This document shows, one piece after another, positions 1 through 8,997 of a DNA stretch of 64,000 nt; the first letter of the stretch is position 1, and every line of letters begins with the position of its first letter. The notes below the pieces were generated by a model. It ran no database searches. It saw only the letters and a list, made by a program, of their open reading frames with translations, and had not been told where the DNA came from. Source of the DNA: Lachnoclostridium sp. UBA5725 (GTDB taxonomy: Bacteria > Bacillota > Clostridia > Lachnospirales > Lachnospiraceae); NCBI GenBank assembly GCA_002419585.1, contig DIGJ01000002.1:248001-312000 (forward strand), read 5' to 3'. Both the position numbers and the translations under genes were made by a program.

Positions 1-945
1 ACCGCCACATAGGTAAAACTTTAAGCTTGGAATCGATGTATTCGAAACCTCAAGCTCGCGTAAAATATCATAGATAAATGGTGTTGCCCCCATGGAATAA
101 GTACACATTTCCTCATTCATAAGAGATATGGCATCCGAACAATTATACTTTTGCTGTAAAACAACCTTTGATCCGATCAGCATAGAAGCGATAATGCCAT
201 GATGAAAACCAGTCGCATGATTCAAAGGAGCGGGCATAAACATGATATCATGTTCGTTTAGTCCAAGTTCTTTTGAGAAGGTTTCTTCACTAAAACGAAT
301 ATTGTCATGTGTCAGGATTACACCTTTCGATCCACAGGTTGTACCAGATGTTCCAAGGACAGCAGCGATATCCTGTCCGTTTCCGTGATAAGAGTCTTGT
401 AAGGGAAGCGGTTCATATTGATTCAGTAGTTCGGTTAATGTTGGTATACCGCTTGTCTTTTTCTTAACATAGTCTAGCAGCACTACACCCTTTATACTTT
501 TAATGTCTGGTAATACACTACGAATTAATTCCTCGTAGTTTGTTTTGTAAAAGAAAGTAGGGCAGAAGAAGAGTTTGGTTTCTGTCAGGTTCATACAGTG
601 TATCAGTTCATTTTTCTCATAAGATGTGGCGATCGGATGAGCAATGGCACCAACCTTAAAACAAGCAATCGTAATAATGGCGAATTCGCTCCAAATTGGA
701 ATCTGATAGGAAACGGTATCCTTTGGACCAATGCCTTGCTCTTTCAGATAAGCAGCTAATTTAGAGGCAGCCTCATCAAGTTGTCGGTAGGTATAACGAA
801 AACCTCTGTCATCCACGATATATTCTCGATCTGGATATTTTTCTACCGTAGCATTCCAGCAATCATTCAGGGTTTTGTCTGACCAATAGCCTTTTTCCAA
901 ATACTGTCGTTTTAAATCTGGATTTATTTTCAATTTATCAAACAT
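1..945 (-). CDS. AMP-forming acyl-CoA ligase, CaiC-like (C-terminus outside window)
   Basis: This gene should activate a carboxylic acid to its CoA thioester via an acyl-adenylate. The reading frame is open from the ATG at 945 to the window edge (315 codons), so roughly the C-terminal 40% is missing compared with the usual ~510 residues. The P-loop-like core TSGTT-CGSKG lies near residue 195, in place of the usual TSGTTG-PKG. A ribosome site (GGAG) precedes the ATG. It is the last visible gene of a minus-strand operon with EtfAB, two acyl-CoA dehydrogenases and a class III CoA-transferase, the gene set of the carnitine cai/fix operons. The acyl substrate is not readable from sequence; carnitine/gamma-butyrobetaine-like or aryl acids are all possible. 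Confidence 0.85.
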   Translation of the reverse strand, partial: MFDKLKINPDLKRQYLEKGYWSDKTLNDCWNATVEKYPDREYIVDDRGFRYTYRQLDEAASKLAAYLKEQGIGPKDTVSYQIPIWSEFAIITIACFKVGAIAHPIATSYEKNELIHCMNLTETKLFFCPTFFYKTNYEELIRSVLPDIKSIKGVVLLDYVKKKTSGIPTLTELLNQYEPLPLQDSYHGNGQDIAAVLGTSGTTCGSKGVILTHDNIRFSEETFSKELGLNEHDIMFMPAPLNHATGFHHGIIASMLIGSKVVLQQKYNCSDAISLMNEEMCTYSMGATPFIYDILRELEVSNTSIPSLKFYLCGG

Positions 946-989
946 AACCAATCTCCTTTGAATTAAAGAGGAGCAGTAGGCTCCTCTTT

Positions 990-2000
990 TTATCCCTGTT
1001 GTCTTTCTTGTAATTCTTTTGTAAGTGCAGGAACCACTTCAAAAAGATCACCGATGATACAATAATCGGCTACTTCAAAGATAGGAGCTGTTTCATCCTT
1101 ATTGATTGCGATAATTGTCTTGGATTCGCTCATACCAGCAACGTGTTGTACTGCACCTGAGATTCCACAGGCAAAATAAATCTTTGGAGAAACAGTGGAG
1201 CCAGTCTGCCCCACTTGTTTACTCTGTGGCAGCCATCCAGCATCCACAACTGCACGTGAGCAACCAATCGTTCCACCCAGAACATCTGCAAGATCTTTTA
1301 ATACGGAAAAATTATCGGCTGACTTCATAGCACGTCCGCCAGAAACGATAACTTCTGCTTCATCTAGACGGATATCGTTATCTTCACAAGCCTTAATAAA
1401 ATCAATGACTTGCGTACGTATTTTCTCAGCTGGTGTTTTTATTGTTTCATTGATAATGACTGGTTTATTGTTAAGCGTTTTTTCAGGCTTTTTAAATGCT
1501 CCAGGACGACATGTTCCCATCTGTGGACGTGTTTCACTACACAGAATTTGAGCGTATAAATTTCCACCAAAAGCAGGACGCTCCCATACCACATTACCAG
1601 TTTCTTCATCCACACTTAAAGCGGTACAATCAGCGGTAAGTCCCGTTCTTAAAGTTACGGCAATCTTTGAACCAAGATCTCTTCCGTTTACGGTTGCTCC
1701 TACGAGAATCGTATTTGGATCATACTTCTCACAAAGCTTCTGGAATACGTTTCCATAGGCATCTGCGGAATAATCTTCATACTCCTCGCCTTCGACTACG
1801 TAGATTTTATCAGCACCATATTCAGTGGAAGCGAGAACGGCTTCCTTGGTATCTTTTCCGATTACAATGGCACAAAGTTGCTGTTTTAGTCCATCAGCCA
1901 GTTTTCTTCCCTGTCCAAGCAGCTCAAGACCGACATTTTTTGGTTGACCTTTGAAGCATTCTATAAATACCCAAACGTCCCTACATGTTTCAAAACTCAT
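990..2000 (-). CDS. etfA: Electron transfer flavoprotein alpha subunit (EtfA/FixB)
   Basis: This is the alpha subunit of an electron transfer flavoprotein that passes electrons between acyl-CoA dehydrogenases and other redox partners in the cytoplasm. The 336 residues have the usual two-domain layout: an N-terminal Rossmann-like ETF domain to about 190 and a C-terminal FAD domain with GQTGSTVSP and GISGAVQH near residues 262-285. It starts 14 bp after the EtfB stop, as expected for co-translated subunits. The operon supplies two dehydrogenase partners. Whether the EtfAB pair bifurcates electrons or only transfers them cannot be settled by eye. Confidence 0.95.
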   Translation of the reverse strand: MSFETCRDVWVFIECFKGQPKNVGLELLGQGRKLADGLKQQLCAIVIGKDTKEAVLASTEYGADKIYVVEGEEYEDYSADAYGNVFQKLCEKYDPNTILVGATVNGRDLGSKIAVTLRTGLTADCTALSVDEETGNVVWERPAFGGNLYAQILCSETRPQMGTCRPGAFKKPEKTLNNKPVIINETIKTPAEKIRTQVIDFIKACEDNDIRLDEAEVIVSGGRAMKSADNFSVLKDLADVLGGTIGCSRAVVDAGWLPQSKQVGQTGSTVSPKIYFACGISGAVQHVAGMSESKTIIAINKDETAPIFEVADYCIIGDLFEVVPALTKELQERQQG

Positions 2001-2014
2001 TTTGCTGCCTCCTT

Positions 2015-2803
2015 TTATAATATTTTTGCATCCACTAATTTATCAACAAGTGAAACTACGAGCTCTTTTGGAGTATTTCCCTCGATTGTTACGCCACAAG
2101 CGTTGCGTTTTGGAGTAAAGGTAGCTTTCACTTTTGTAGGAGAACCTTTCAGTCCCATTTTTGTTACATCTGCATCGATCAGATCACTTAGTGTGATTTC
2201 TCTAATTTCAGCTTTTAAGGATGCTAATTTTGCTTTAATTGTTGCATATCTTGGTTTATTGCTTTCTTTGGTAACCGTACAAAGAACTGGTAATTTGGTT
2301 TCGATGATTTCAATACCTTCTTCAACCTGTCTGCGAGCAATCACTTTGTCATTTTCTACTTTTAAATCAAGAACATAAGTCAAGCGTGCAGCATCCAGAT
2401 GTTCTGCGATACTAGGAGCTGTTTGACCTGTATCTCCGTCGATCGCCTGTTTTCCACCAAGGATTACATCAAACGGTCCAAGCTTTCTAATGGCTTGAGA
2501 TAAAATATAACTAGTAGCATAGGTATCAGAGCCTCCAAATGCACGGTCTGTTACAAGATAAGCGTCATCCGCGCCCATCGAAAGTGCTTCTCTAAGAACC
2601 GCTTTTGCCTGTGGAGGTCCCATAGAAATAACAGTAACCTTGCCACCGTATTGGTCTTTTAACCTAAGTCCAGTTTCAACCGCATTTTTATCAAATGGAT
2701 TCATAATACTTGGAACCCCAGTACGGATCAATGTATTTTTTACAGGATCAATACGGATTTCAGTAGTATCAGGTACTTGTTTTACGCAAACTACAATATT
2801 CAT
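2015..2803 (-). CDS. etfB: Electron transfer flavoprotein beta subunit (EtfB/FixA)
   Basis: This is the beta subunit partner of the neighbouring EtfA. It is 262 residues long, typical of the family. It opens with MNIVVCVKQVPDT and carries the nucleotide-binding signature DGDTGQTAPSIAEHL near residues 123-137. A GGAGG ribosome site lies just upstream, and the gene begins 12 bp after the stop of the 380-residue acyl-CoA dehydrogenase. The order dehydrogenase-EtfB-EtfA is the usual clostridial arrangement of Bcd/Etf-type units, so this dehydrogenase is the likely direct partner. Confidence 0.95.
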   Translation of the reverse strand: MNIVVCVKQVPDTTEIRIDPVKNTLIRTGVPSIMNPFDKNAVETGLRLKDQYGGKVTVISMGPPQAKAVLREALSMGADDAYLVTDRAFGGSDTYATSYILSQAIRKLGPFDVILGGKQAIDGDTGQTAPSIAEHLDAARLTYVLDLKVENDKVIARRQVEEGIEIIETKLPVLCTVTKESNKPRYATIKAKLASLKAEIREITLSDLIDADVTKMGLKGSPTKVKATFTPKRNACGVTIEGNTPKELVVSLVDKLVDAKIL

Positions 2804-2815
2804 GTTTCTTTCCTC

Positions 2816-3958
2816 CTATTTGTATTCCTTATCAAGTACGCCTGCGATCGTCATTCTCTGGATTTGGTTTGTTCCCTCAAAAATCTGGAAGACTTTACAG
2901 TCTCTCATCAGTTTTTCTACCGGATATTCCTTGCTATAGCCATAGCCGCCCAATATCTGAACAGCATTGGAGGTTACTTCCTGCGCACAGTCTGAGACAA
3001 AAGCTTTACAGATGGATCCTTCTTTTTGTACCATAATCCCTTGATCGATCATACGCATGGTATTATTCACAAGACAGCGGGAAGCTTCTATTTTTATTGC
3101 CATGTCAGCAAGCATAGCTTGTACCATCTGGAATTTAATCAGTGGAGTATCGAATTGTTTACGTTCCTTGGCATATTTTACCGATTCGTCCAAAGCACGT
3201 TGCATAATTCCGACAGCAAGTGTTGCCACAAACGCACGGGAAAGATTCAAAGCATTTAATGCAAGCTTGAAGCCTGAACCTTCCGGTCCGACCATAGAAG
3301 AAGCCTTTACACGTACGTTTTCAAAAATCAGGTCCGTTGTATTGGAAAGTCTTAGTCCCATTTTGTTTTCATGGGCACCTACAGTAAGACCTTCGGCATC
3401 GGCATCAATGATAAATGCAGAAATTCCTTTGTGTCCGGCAGATGGATCGGTCTTGAAAAATCCTACAAATACTTTGGAAAGTGCCCCATTGGTGATAAAT
3501 GTTTTCGTTCCATTTAAAATATATTCGTCTCCATCAAGAACAGCAGTAGAGCGCATTGCAGCTGGATCCGATCCTGCATTTGGTTCGGTCAATGCAAAGG
3601 CAGCAAATCCGCCTGGTGCGAGTTTATCTGCAAAATACTGTCCCTGTTCTTTGGTACCAGACAAAATAACGTTACGAAGTGCAACGAATGAAGTGACAAA
3701 GGTGATGGCATAACCGGCATCTACTTTTGCAAGTTCTTCAAATATCATAGCGGTAGTTTCATAGCTAAGACCAGTTCCACCATATTCTTCCGGGATTTCA
3801 AGCATATGAAGTCCCATGTCAAATCCCCATTTATAGAGTTCTTTTGGACACTCACCTTTTTCATCTGCTTCTTTTACATAAGGCTTGATTTCGTTCTCAG
3901 CCATTTCTTTTACAAGAGCGAGAAGCTCTTTTTGTTCTTCGGTGTATAATAAGCTCAT
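2816..3958 (-). CDS. Acyl-CoA dehydrogenase, Bcd/SCAD-like
   Basis: This flavoenzyme interconverts acyl-CoA and trans-2-enoyl-CoA, using the adjacent EtfBA as electron partner. It is 380 residues, the standard length. The catalytic-base signature FEGTNQIQR is present with Glu361, and the FAD-contact segments FALTEPNAGSD and GGYGYSKEYPVEKLMRD are intact. In anaerobes such enzymes usually run as enoyl-CoA reductases. The start is 6 bp after the CoA-transferase stop, so the two are probably coupled. It differs clearly from the 394-residue dehydrogenase two genes upstream, so the operon has two non-redundant dehydrogenases. The substrate is not determined. Confidence 0.93.
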   Translation of the reverse strand: MSLLYTEEQKELLALVKEMAENEIKPYVKEADEKGECPKELYKWGFDMGLHMLEIPEEYGGTGLSYETTAMIFEELAKVDAGYAITFVTSFVALRNVILSGTKEQGQYFADKLAPGGFAAFALTEPNAGSDPAAMRSTAVLDGDEYILNGTKTFITNGALSKVFVGFFKTDPSAGHKGISAFIIDADAEGLTVGAHENKMGLRLSNTTDLIFENVRVKASSMVGPEGSGFKLALNALNLSRAFVATLAVGIMQRALDESVKYAKERKQFDTPLIKFQMVQAMLADMAIKIEASRCLVNNTMRMIDQGIMVQKEGSICKAFVSDCAQEVTSNAVQILGGYGYSKEYPVEKLMRDCKVFQIFEGTNQIQRMTIAGVLDKEYK

Positions 3959-3964
3959 GTCATC

Positions 3965-5209
3965 TTACCTTTCTGTTTTATTTTCTGGCTTATTCAATTT
4001 TGTGATACCGGTTGCAGCGCCTGTTGAAATCGTATCGGAAATCTCGGATTCACTATATCCAAGCTGCTTCATGATTTCTATGGTATGTGCACCTTGTGAA
4101 CCTCCGATCTGATATTGAGGTGTTCCAAGAGATGCGAAATTTACTGGGTTTGTTGGCATATAACGTTCGCCTGAAGGATATGGGATTTTTGCAATAATGT
4201 TGTTTGCCCAAACTTGTTCATCTTTGTACATATCAACTGGTTCATAAGCCGCTTCACATGCAAGGTCGTTGGCTTTGAACAAAGTAAGAAGCTCTAATCT
4301 GGTAAATTTAGAAATTGCATCATCTAAGATATCAATGACTTCATGATTGAGACTCTCATTGTTAACCTGTGCACAATTGTTGTAGCGTGTATTACCAACC
4401 ATATCAGCGCGATTTATCAGCTTCATGATTTTGTCATAATCCCTGTCATATTCAGGGCAGCAGATAACCACCCATTTATCATCACTCGTACGATAAACAT
4501 TATTAAAAGGATTTGGTACTTCCTTACGGCTCTTTGGATATTGGTTTCCATATTGAGCAGAAATAACGCCAGTACTTAATGCATAGACAGCAGCATGATG
4601 TAAGCCTACGGTAATTTTGTCACCCTTGCCAGTACGTTCTCTGGCGAAAAGGGAAGCACATATACCAGATGCGAGTGCTAAGGAAACCTGAAAATCTCCA
4701 AATCCATTGGTTGGAATCATTGGAGCATCCCCTTTGTTGACGGTTGTGCCAAATACACCACCACGAGCCATAAAGCAAGTTACGTCAAAACCGGCAGTAT
4801 CTTTTTCAGGACCGTTTTCACCATAGCCAAGAACCTGTGCAAAAATAAGTTTTGGGAATTTTTCGCTAAGAGTATCGTAGTCAAGACCAAGTTTCTTTAA
4901 TGATTTTGTTCTGGTATTCGTGACAAAAACATCCGCATTTTCTAAGAGTTTGTAAGCGATTTCAAGACCTTTTTCCGATTTAAGGTCGAGAGTAATAAAG
5001 CGTTTGTTCATGTTGGCAACATCAAAAGCTAAGTTTTCATCGTCTTCAAACGGCATATTAAAAACGGCTCCTTGGGTACGGGCAGGATCACCTTTGGCAG
5101 ACTCTATCTTGATACAGTCAGCACCCCATTCCCCAAGAACCCGAACCGTTGTTGGTGCAGCCAGATAGGTAGTTAAATCGACTACTCTTACGCCTTCTAA
5201 TGGTTTCAT
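3965..5209 (-). CDS. Class III (CaiB/BaiF family) CoA-transferase
   Basis: Class III CoA-transferases move CoA from an acyl-CoA donor to a free acid through mixed-anhydride and thioester intermediates on an aspartate. The 414-residue protein has the family start MKPLEGVRVVDLT, the GYGENGP-x7-GFD segment near 128-142, and the catalytic Asp172 in GFGDFQV, matching Asp169 of E. coli CaiB. With the acyl-CoA ligase it would prime and recycle CoA for the dehydrogenases, as CaiB and CaiC do. A strong hairpin separates it from the upstream dehydrogenase. The acid pair it uses is unknown. Confidence 0.93.
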   Translation of the reverse strand: MKPLEGVRVVDLTTYLAAPTTVRVLGEWGADCIKIESAKGDPARTQGAVFNMPFEDDENLAFDVANMNKRFITLDLKSEKGLEIAYKLLENADVFVTNTRTKSLKKLGLDYDTLSEKFPKLIFAQVLGYGENGPEKDTAGFDVTCFMARGGVFGTTVNKGDAPMIPTNGFGDFQVSLALASGICASLFARERTGKGDKITVGLHHAAVYALSTGVISAQYGNQYPKSRKEVPNPFNNVYRTSDDKWVVICCPEYDRDYDKIMKLINRADMVGNTRYNNCAQVNNESLNHEVIDILDDAISKFTRLELLTLFKANDLACEAAYEPVDMYKDEQVWANNIIAKIPYPSGERYMPTNPVNFASLGTPQYQIGGSQGAHTIEIMKQLGYSESEISDTISTGAATGITKLNKPENKTER

Positions 5210-5227
5210 GTGGTTCCTCCTTTATAA

Positions 5228-5272
5228 AACTTGATATTACCAGGTTCATAATGAATCTGGTAATATCAAGTT
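5228..5272 (-). promoter_or_regulatory. Intercistronic perfect hairpin inside the acyl-CoA operon
   Basis: A perfect 16-bp inverted repeat (5228-5243 with 5257-5272, 13-nt loop) fills the gap between the 394-residue dehydrogenase and the CoA-transferase. Read on the minus strand it is followed by a short TTTTAT and then the GGAGG of the next gene. It could be a leaky terminator or an mRNA-stabilising or processing element that keeps the first dehydrogenase at a higher level than the rest of the operon. Confidence 0.7.
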
Positions 5273-5280
5273 AAATTTTA

Positions 5281-6465
5281 TTAGATTATATATTCTAGTT
5301 TTGCACCATGTTTGATCGTGTTTCTTGAAATCGTAATACGTTGAACCGTAGGAGCTCCTTCTTCTAACCACATAGCACGGCAGTCACGGTACAGGCGCTC
5401 TACAGGACCATATTTGCAATCCTCAAAGTATCCAACACCACCAAAGATTTCAAGCATTTCGTCACTTACTTTTCTGGTAGTATCAATACTGTAAAGCTTG
5501 CACATTGCAGCTTTTTCTTCAATGTATTCTCCAGTAGGATTCTCTTCATATGATTTTGCAAAATCATATACCATACAACGAAGTGCATGTACCATCATGG
5601 ACATATCTGCAATTTTGCAACGGATTGCCTGTCTTGTTCCGATTGGTTTTCCAAAAGTAATACGATCCTCCGCATAGTTTAAGGAAAGTTCAAGCATTCT
5701 TTGTGCCATACCAAGATTACTTGCAGCAATGTGTGCACGAGATACGGATAAAGAGTGCATAGCGATTTCAAGACCTTGGCCTTCTTTTCCAAGAAGATAT
5801 TTTTTGTCAATACGGCAGTTTGTAAATTTAAGATCACCATGACCAGCACCACGACAGCCCATCATATGTGGCATGTTGATTACTTCAAATCCGATTGCAT
5901 CCATTGGAACAAAAAATGCGGAAAGTCTGTCATCTTTTTGGGAATCTGGATTGGTAACGGCGATAACATATGCAAATTCACAGCAGTCGGTATGAGAAAT
6001 AAGAGTTTTTTCACCGTTTAAAACATAAGAATCTCCGTCTCTTACTGCCATTGTATGTAAATCGGCACCGGTTCCGCCAGTAGCTTCTGTGAGAGCAAAG
6101 CATGTAAATACCGATTTATCCTGAAACTTGTTCATGTATTCTGCTTTCAGCTCTTTGCTGCCATAGTCATCAAGGATTCTCCAGTTTAAATCCATCGCAT
6201 AGTGAAGATGCATTCTCATTCCACCTGGTCCGCGTGAAAACTCTTCCTGTACCTGAAGTATTTCAAGTTCGGATAATCCAAATCCGCCGTACTCTACAGG
6301 CAAAGCACATCTGTATAGGTCGTTGTTAATTGATAAATCATAGAATTCTTGTGGAAATTTATTGGTTACTTCAACCTCTTTCTGGATTTCTTCTAGTGGA
6401 CCTTCAGCAAGTGCGCGAATCTTTAATAAATACGCATTAAATTCCTCTTTGGATAATGTACTCAT
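5281..6465 (-). CDS. Acyl-CoA dehydrogenase, second paralogue (CaiA-like)
   Basis: This is the first gene of the minus-strand acyl-CoA operon. The 394 residues have the dehydrogenase fold signatures: FALTEATGGTGAD in the mid-domain, GGVGYFEDCKYGPVERLYRD near 345-362, and a shifted active-site stretch LEEGAPTVQR where Glu369 aligns with the catalytic Glu of the 380-residue paralogue. The TSQIQ/TNQIQ part of the motif has become APTVQ, so substrate recognition probably differs. A GGAGG ribosome site sits 9 bp before the ATG. It is likely a partner of the EtfBA encoded downstream. CaiA-like crotonobetainyl-CoA reductase is one candidate role. Confidence 0.9.
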   Translation of the reverse strand: MSTLSKEEFNAYLLKIRALAEGPLEEIQKEVEVTNKFPQEFYDLSINNDLYRCALPVEYGGFGLSELEILQVQEEFSRGPGGMRMHLHYAMDLNWRILDDYGSKELKAEYMNKFQDKSVFTCFALTEATGGTGADLHTMAVRDGDSYVLNGEKTLISHTDCCEFAYVIAVTNPDSQKDDRLSAFFVPMDAIGFEVINMPHMMGCRGAGHGDLKFTNCRIDKKYLLGKEGQGLEIAMHSLSVSRAHIAASNLGMAQRMLELSLNYAEDRITFGKPIGTRQAIRCKIADMSMMVHALRCMVYDFAKSYEENPTGEYIEEKAAMCKLYSIDTTRKVSDEMLEIFGGVGYFEDCKYGPVERLYRDCRAMWLEEGAPTVQRITISRNTIKHGAKLEYII

Positions 6466-6493
6466 ATCTCTTTCCTCCTGATTAATAAATATT

Positions 6494-6542
6494 TAACAAT
6501 GTTACTGTATTTATTATAAGTTCTATATTTCTGAAAATCCAA
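6494..6542 (-). promoter_or_regulatory. Promoter and palindrome for the acyl-CoA operon
   Basis: On the minus strand a -10 TATAAT (6513-6518) lies 18 bp downstream of a -35 TTGGAT (6537-6542). Between the -10 and the ribosome site is the 11-bp palindrome TAACA-A-TGTTA (6494-6504), placed where a repressor could block transcription. The role of the palindrome is inferred. Confidence 0.5.
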
Positions 6543-6632
6543 TCGTCTCTGCTCTTGGTTTTTCGAGTCATTGATAGGTATTTCCTATGTATGATAATTT
6601 GTTATCAGATTTTCAGTCTTCATGAATACAAT

Positions 6633-6669
6633 AAAAAAGCGCATCAAGTGGCTTACCTGTACGCTTTTT
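6633..6669 (-). terminator. Terminator of the thioesterase gene
   Basis: Arms AAAAAAGCGC (6633-6642) and TACGCTTTTT (6660-6669) pair. On the minus strand the stem is followed by a run of T, so it should end transcription of the thioesterase gene before the divergent acyl-CoA promoter region. Confidence 0.6.
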
Positions 6670-6722
6670 GTATTAATATCATAGTGTGGATTTATATTAT
6701 AGTGAGATTAATTAGCATGGAT

Positions 6723-7121
6723 TTATATTGCCTTGAGTAGATACATGGTGAAATTGCCCGTTGCAAGTAAAACCCCATCTTCGGAGGTTGCTTCAACACG
6801 GCTTACCACGGTTTTCGATCCCTTATGTAAGGAATTGGCCTCAATAAATATAGTACCACTGTTGACTCCCTTTAAAAAATTTATGTCTCCATGTTGGGTT
6901 ACGTTCGCATATTCATATGCATATGCTGCCATTCCAGATACAATATCACACAGAGTAAAAATAAAACCGCCATGAAGATTTCCATAAAGATTCAAGGCAG
7001 TCTCAGTAATGTCTATGGATATTTTGGCATGTCCTGGCTCAATTTCCAATATGTTTGCTTTTTCTATACCACTCAAAGGTAGTATATGACGCCTTATACC
7101 TTCCATAATTTCTTCTCTCAT
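6723..7121 (-). CDS. PaaI-type hotdog thioesterase
   Basis: This is a small acyl-CoA thioesterase of the PaaI/YbgC-like hotdog fold, 132 residues. The family signature NLYGNLHGGFIFTLCD lies near residues 43-58, with the HGG turn and the downstream Asp. Such enzymes release CoA from dead-end or aromatic/branched acyl-CoAs. It sits just upstream of the acyl-CoA operon on the same strand, but a terminator and a separate promoter region lie between, so it is a neighbour rather than an operon member. A housekeeping role for the same acyl-CoA pool is plausible. Confidence 0.85.
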   Translation of the reverse strand: MREEIMEGIRRHILPLSGIEKANILEIEPGHAKISIDITETALNLYGNLHGGFIFTLCDIVSGMAAYAYEYANVTQHGDINFLKGVNSGTIFIEANSLHKGSKTVVSRVEATSEDGVLLATGNFTMYLLKAI

Positions 7122-7374
7122 CGATCCGTATCTCCTTTGTATTTTTGATATGTTCTTTTACATATTTTTGGATTATAGCATAACCATTTCTCTATGAACA
7201 AGGCTTTTGTTATTATATGGATAGAAACTATGATTTAAGCGAAATGTATAGGATATACCGATTGGATGTTAAAGAGTAAATAATTTATAATATCATATAT
7301 TGTTAAAAAAAAGACATAGTAAAGAAGGTAGTAAAGGGAAACGGAAAGAAACGTTAATTATTGGGAGGTACGAA

Positions 7375-8664
7375 ATGAAGAACGAGAAAGCGAATACGCA
7401 GATTCAAAGGAATCAGATTAATTGGAAAACAGTATTAATCTTTGTCTCCATTGCATTTAGTTCACAATGTGGAGGGGGATTTGCTGCAGGAGCAACACCA
7501 TGGTCCTATTTTTTTGCAAATACTGGATTTTATGGTATGCTTCCACGTGTAATACAGCCTTATTTTTGTCTTTTTATGCCATTGCTTGTTGCAGCGATAA
7601 ACTGTTTCATCATATACTTTTTTATGAAATTTGCAATGGATTTTCAGACCTTTGATTACGGAAATTTTCTGAAAAAATATGGCTCTCGTTTTTTGGGTGG
7701 CAAACTTGCAAAACCAATGCAGATTGTGTATGAGTTCAATTTTAACTGGCTTTTAATTGTTTGTATGGCTCTAGCATATTCTTCATCCGGATCAGCACTG
7801 TCTGAACTGTTTGGAATTCCATATTTGGTTACTACATTTATAGTTGGAATTATCATGCTGCTTCTTTGTATGCAAGGAGCTGATCTTGTAAGAAAAAATG
7901 CAGTGTTTATGAGTGGCGTTATTTTTGTTACCTTATTAATCATTCACATACCAAACTTGTTTTACTATATAACAAATGGAAATCTGGCGAACGAGCTTCA
8001 AGTCATGAGCAATTCAATGAACAAGGGTATTGCATCCGGTGGAGGAAGCTTTATCAAATATCTTTTGACTGCTTTTTGCTGGGCATATGTTTTTTCAGGA
8101 CAAAATCTTGGAGGCTTTGGAGCCTACGTAAATCATGCACAGCTTTTTGTTGAGAAAAAGACACTTCGTGTGGCAGTTATTCTATCAGTTGTATTAAATT
8201 GGTTTTTCCTTGAGATGACAGTATTCAATCTGGCAGCGAATTATTCGGACATATTGGAATACTGGAAGAGTGGAAAGGCTGTATATACGATAAGAGTAGT
8301 TCAAAATGGTATCGGTGGAGAAGGGGTGAAGGCAGTATTTCTAACACTGATTACCGTTTCAATCTTTTTTGCAACGATATCAACCGCAATAAATTATGCG
8401 CAAGGATTCAATGACCGTGTGCTTAACTGGTACCAAAAGAAAGCGAAGGAAGATATTGCGGTATCAAATGCAAAAAGGAATAAAAGAGGAATGTTCCTTA
8501 CTTTGTTCTATATCATACTTACCTGGGGAGTGTCTCAGGTCGGACTCACTAGTTTGGTTTCAAAGGGGTTGACCATAGTATCCTTTATTACTTTATTTAC
8601 ACTTATATTACCGACGATTATAAATGCAATAATAGGATGGGAAGATAAGAAAAAAATGGAGTAG
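7375..8664 (+). CDS. YkvI-like multi-pass membrane protein (putative transporter)
   Basis: The 429-residue product is very hydrophobic, with about 10-11 predicted transmembrane segments. It resembles the uncharacterised YkvI family, distantly related to amino-acid/cation symporters. I chose the ATG at 7375 because GGGAGGT lies 7 bp upstream; an in-frame TTG at 7300 would add 25 basic residues with no ribosome site. A Gly-rich stretch (QCGGGFAAGATPW, near residues 32-44) in the first segment could line a substrate path. It is divergent from the thioesterase and acyl-CoA operon and is a candidate uptake system for their substrate, but this rests on position only. Confidence 0.75.
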   Translation: MKNEKANTQIQRNQINWKTVLIFVSIAFSSQCGGGFAAGATPWSYFFANTGFYGMLPRVIQPYFCLFMPLLVAAINCFIIYFFMKFAMDFQTFDYGNFLKKYGSRFLGGKLAKPMQIVYEFNFNWLLIVCMALAYSSSGSALSELFGIPYLVTTFIVGIIMLLLCMQGADLVRKNAVFMSGVIFVTLLIIHIPNLFYYITNGNLANELQVMSNSMNKGIASGGGSFIKYLLTAFCWAYVFSGQNLGGFGAYVNHAQLFVEKKTLRVAVILSVVLNWFFLEMTVFNLAANYSDILEYWKSGKAVYTIRVVQNGIGGEGVKAVFLTLITVSIFFATISTAINYAQGFNDRVLNWYQKKAKEDIAVSNAKRNKRGMFLTLFYIILTWGVSQVGLTSLVSKGLTIVSFITLFTLILPTIINAIIGWEDKKKME

Positions 8665-8691
8665 GGGTTATAAAACAATATCCATAAATTA

Positions 8692-8741
8692 AAAAGGGAA
8701 TTGGCAAAGCATTAATGGAGAGCTTTGTCAATTTCCTTTTC
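8692..8741 (+). terminator. Terminator after the YkvI-like gene
   Basis: The arms AAAGGGAATTGGCAAAGC and GCTTTGTCAATTTCCTTTT pair over about 17 bp with two G-U pairs and are followed by a T-rich stretch. The remaining 8742-8997 holds only the promoter described next and no gene that I can see. Confidence 0.75.
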
Positions 8742-8840
8742 CTATTGGTGCAGATTTATATTTTTTCGCGGTTTTATCTGTTTTGTCGGGTTAGTAATCT
8801 GAGCGTAGAAGATATATATTTAACGTTCATGACGGATTTT

Positions 8841-8869
8841 TTAACATTCACGACTAAAATGGTTATAAT
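8841..8869 (+). promoter_or_regulatory. Promoter of the 172-residue membrane protein gene
   Basis: A -35 TTAACA (8841-8846) and a -10 TATAAT (8864-8869) are separated by 17 bp. Just upstream is TTCATGACGGAT (8827-8838), nearly repeated at 9612-9623 before the CcdA-TlpA gene. The leader to the start codon is about 120 nt. Confidence 0.55.
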
Positions 8870-8997
8870 TGGTTGATATATGATATGCTTAGTTAAGGGA
8901 CAAACCTTGTAGCAGACATGCTATCAAGGTAAATATTCTGTATGGACAGTAGATTTTTGATCAATAGAGCAGAGCGTGTCATCATAAAGGAGAAACC

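Noticed and set aside
2015..2803. Calling EtfAB electron-bifurcating
   Set aside because: Motifs that separate bifurcating from non-bifurcating EtfB need alignment with characterised members; I could not decide by eye.
3057..3713. 218-codon plus-strand frame opposite the 380-residue acyl-CoA dehydrogenase
   Set aside because: It is an antisense shadow of a well-identified gene with no ribosome site or homology that I recognise.
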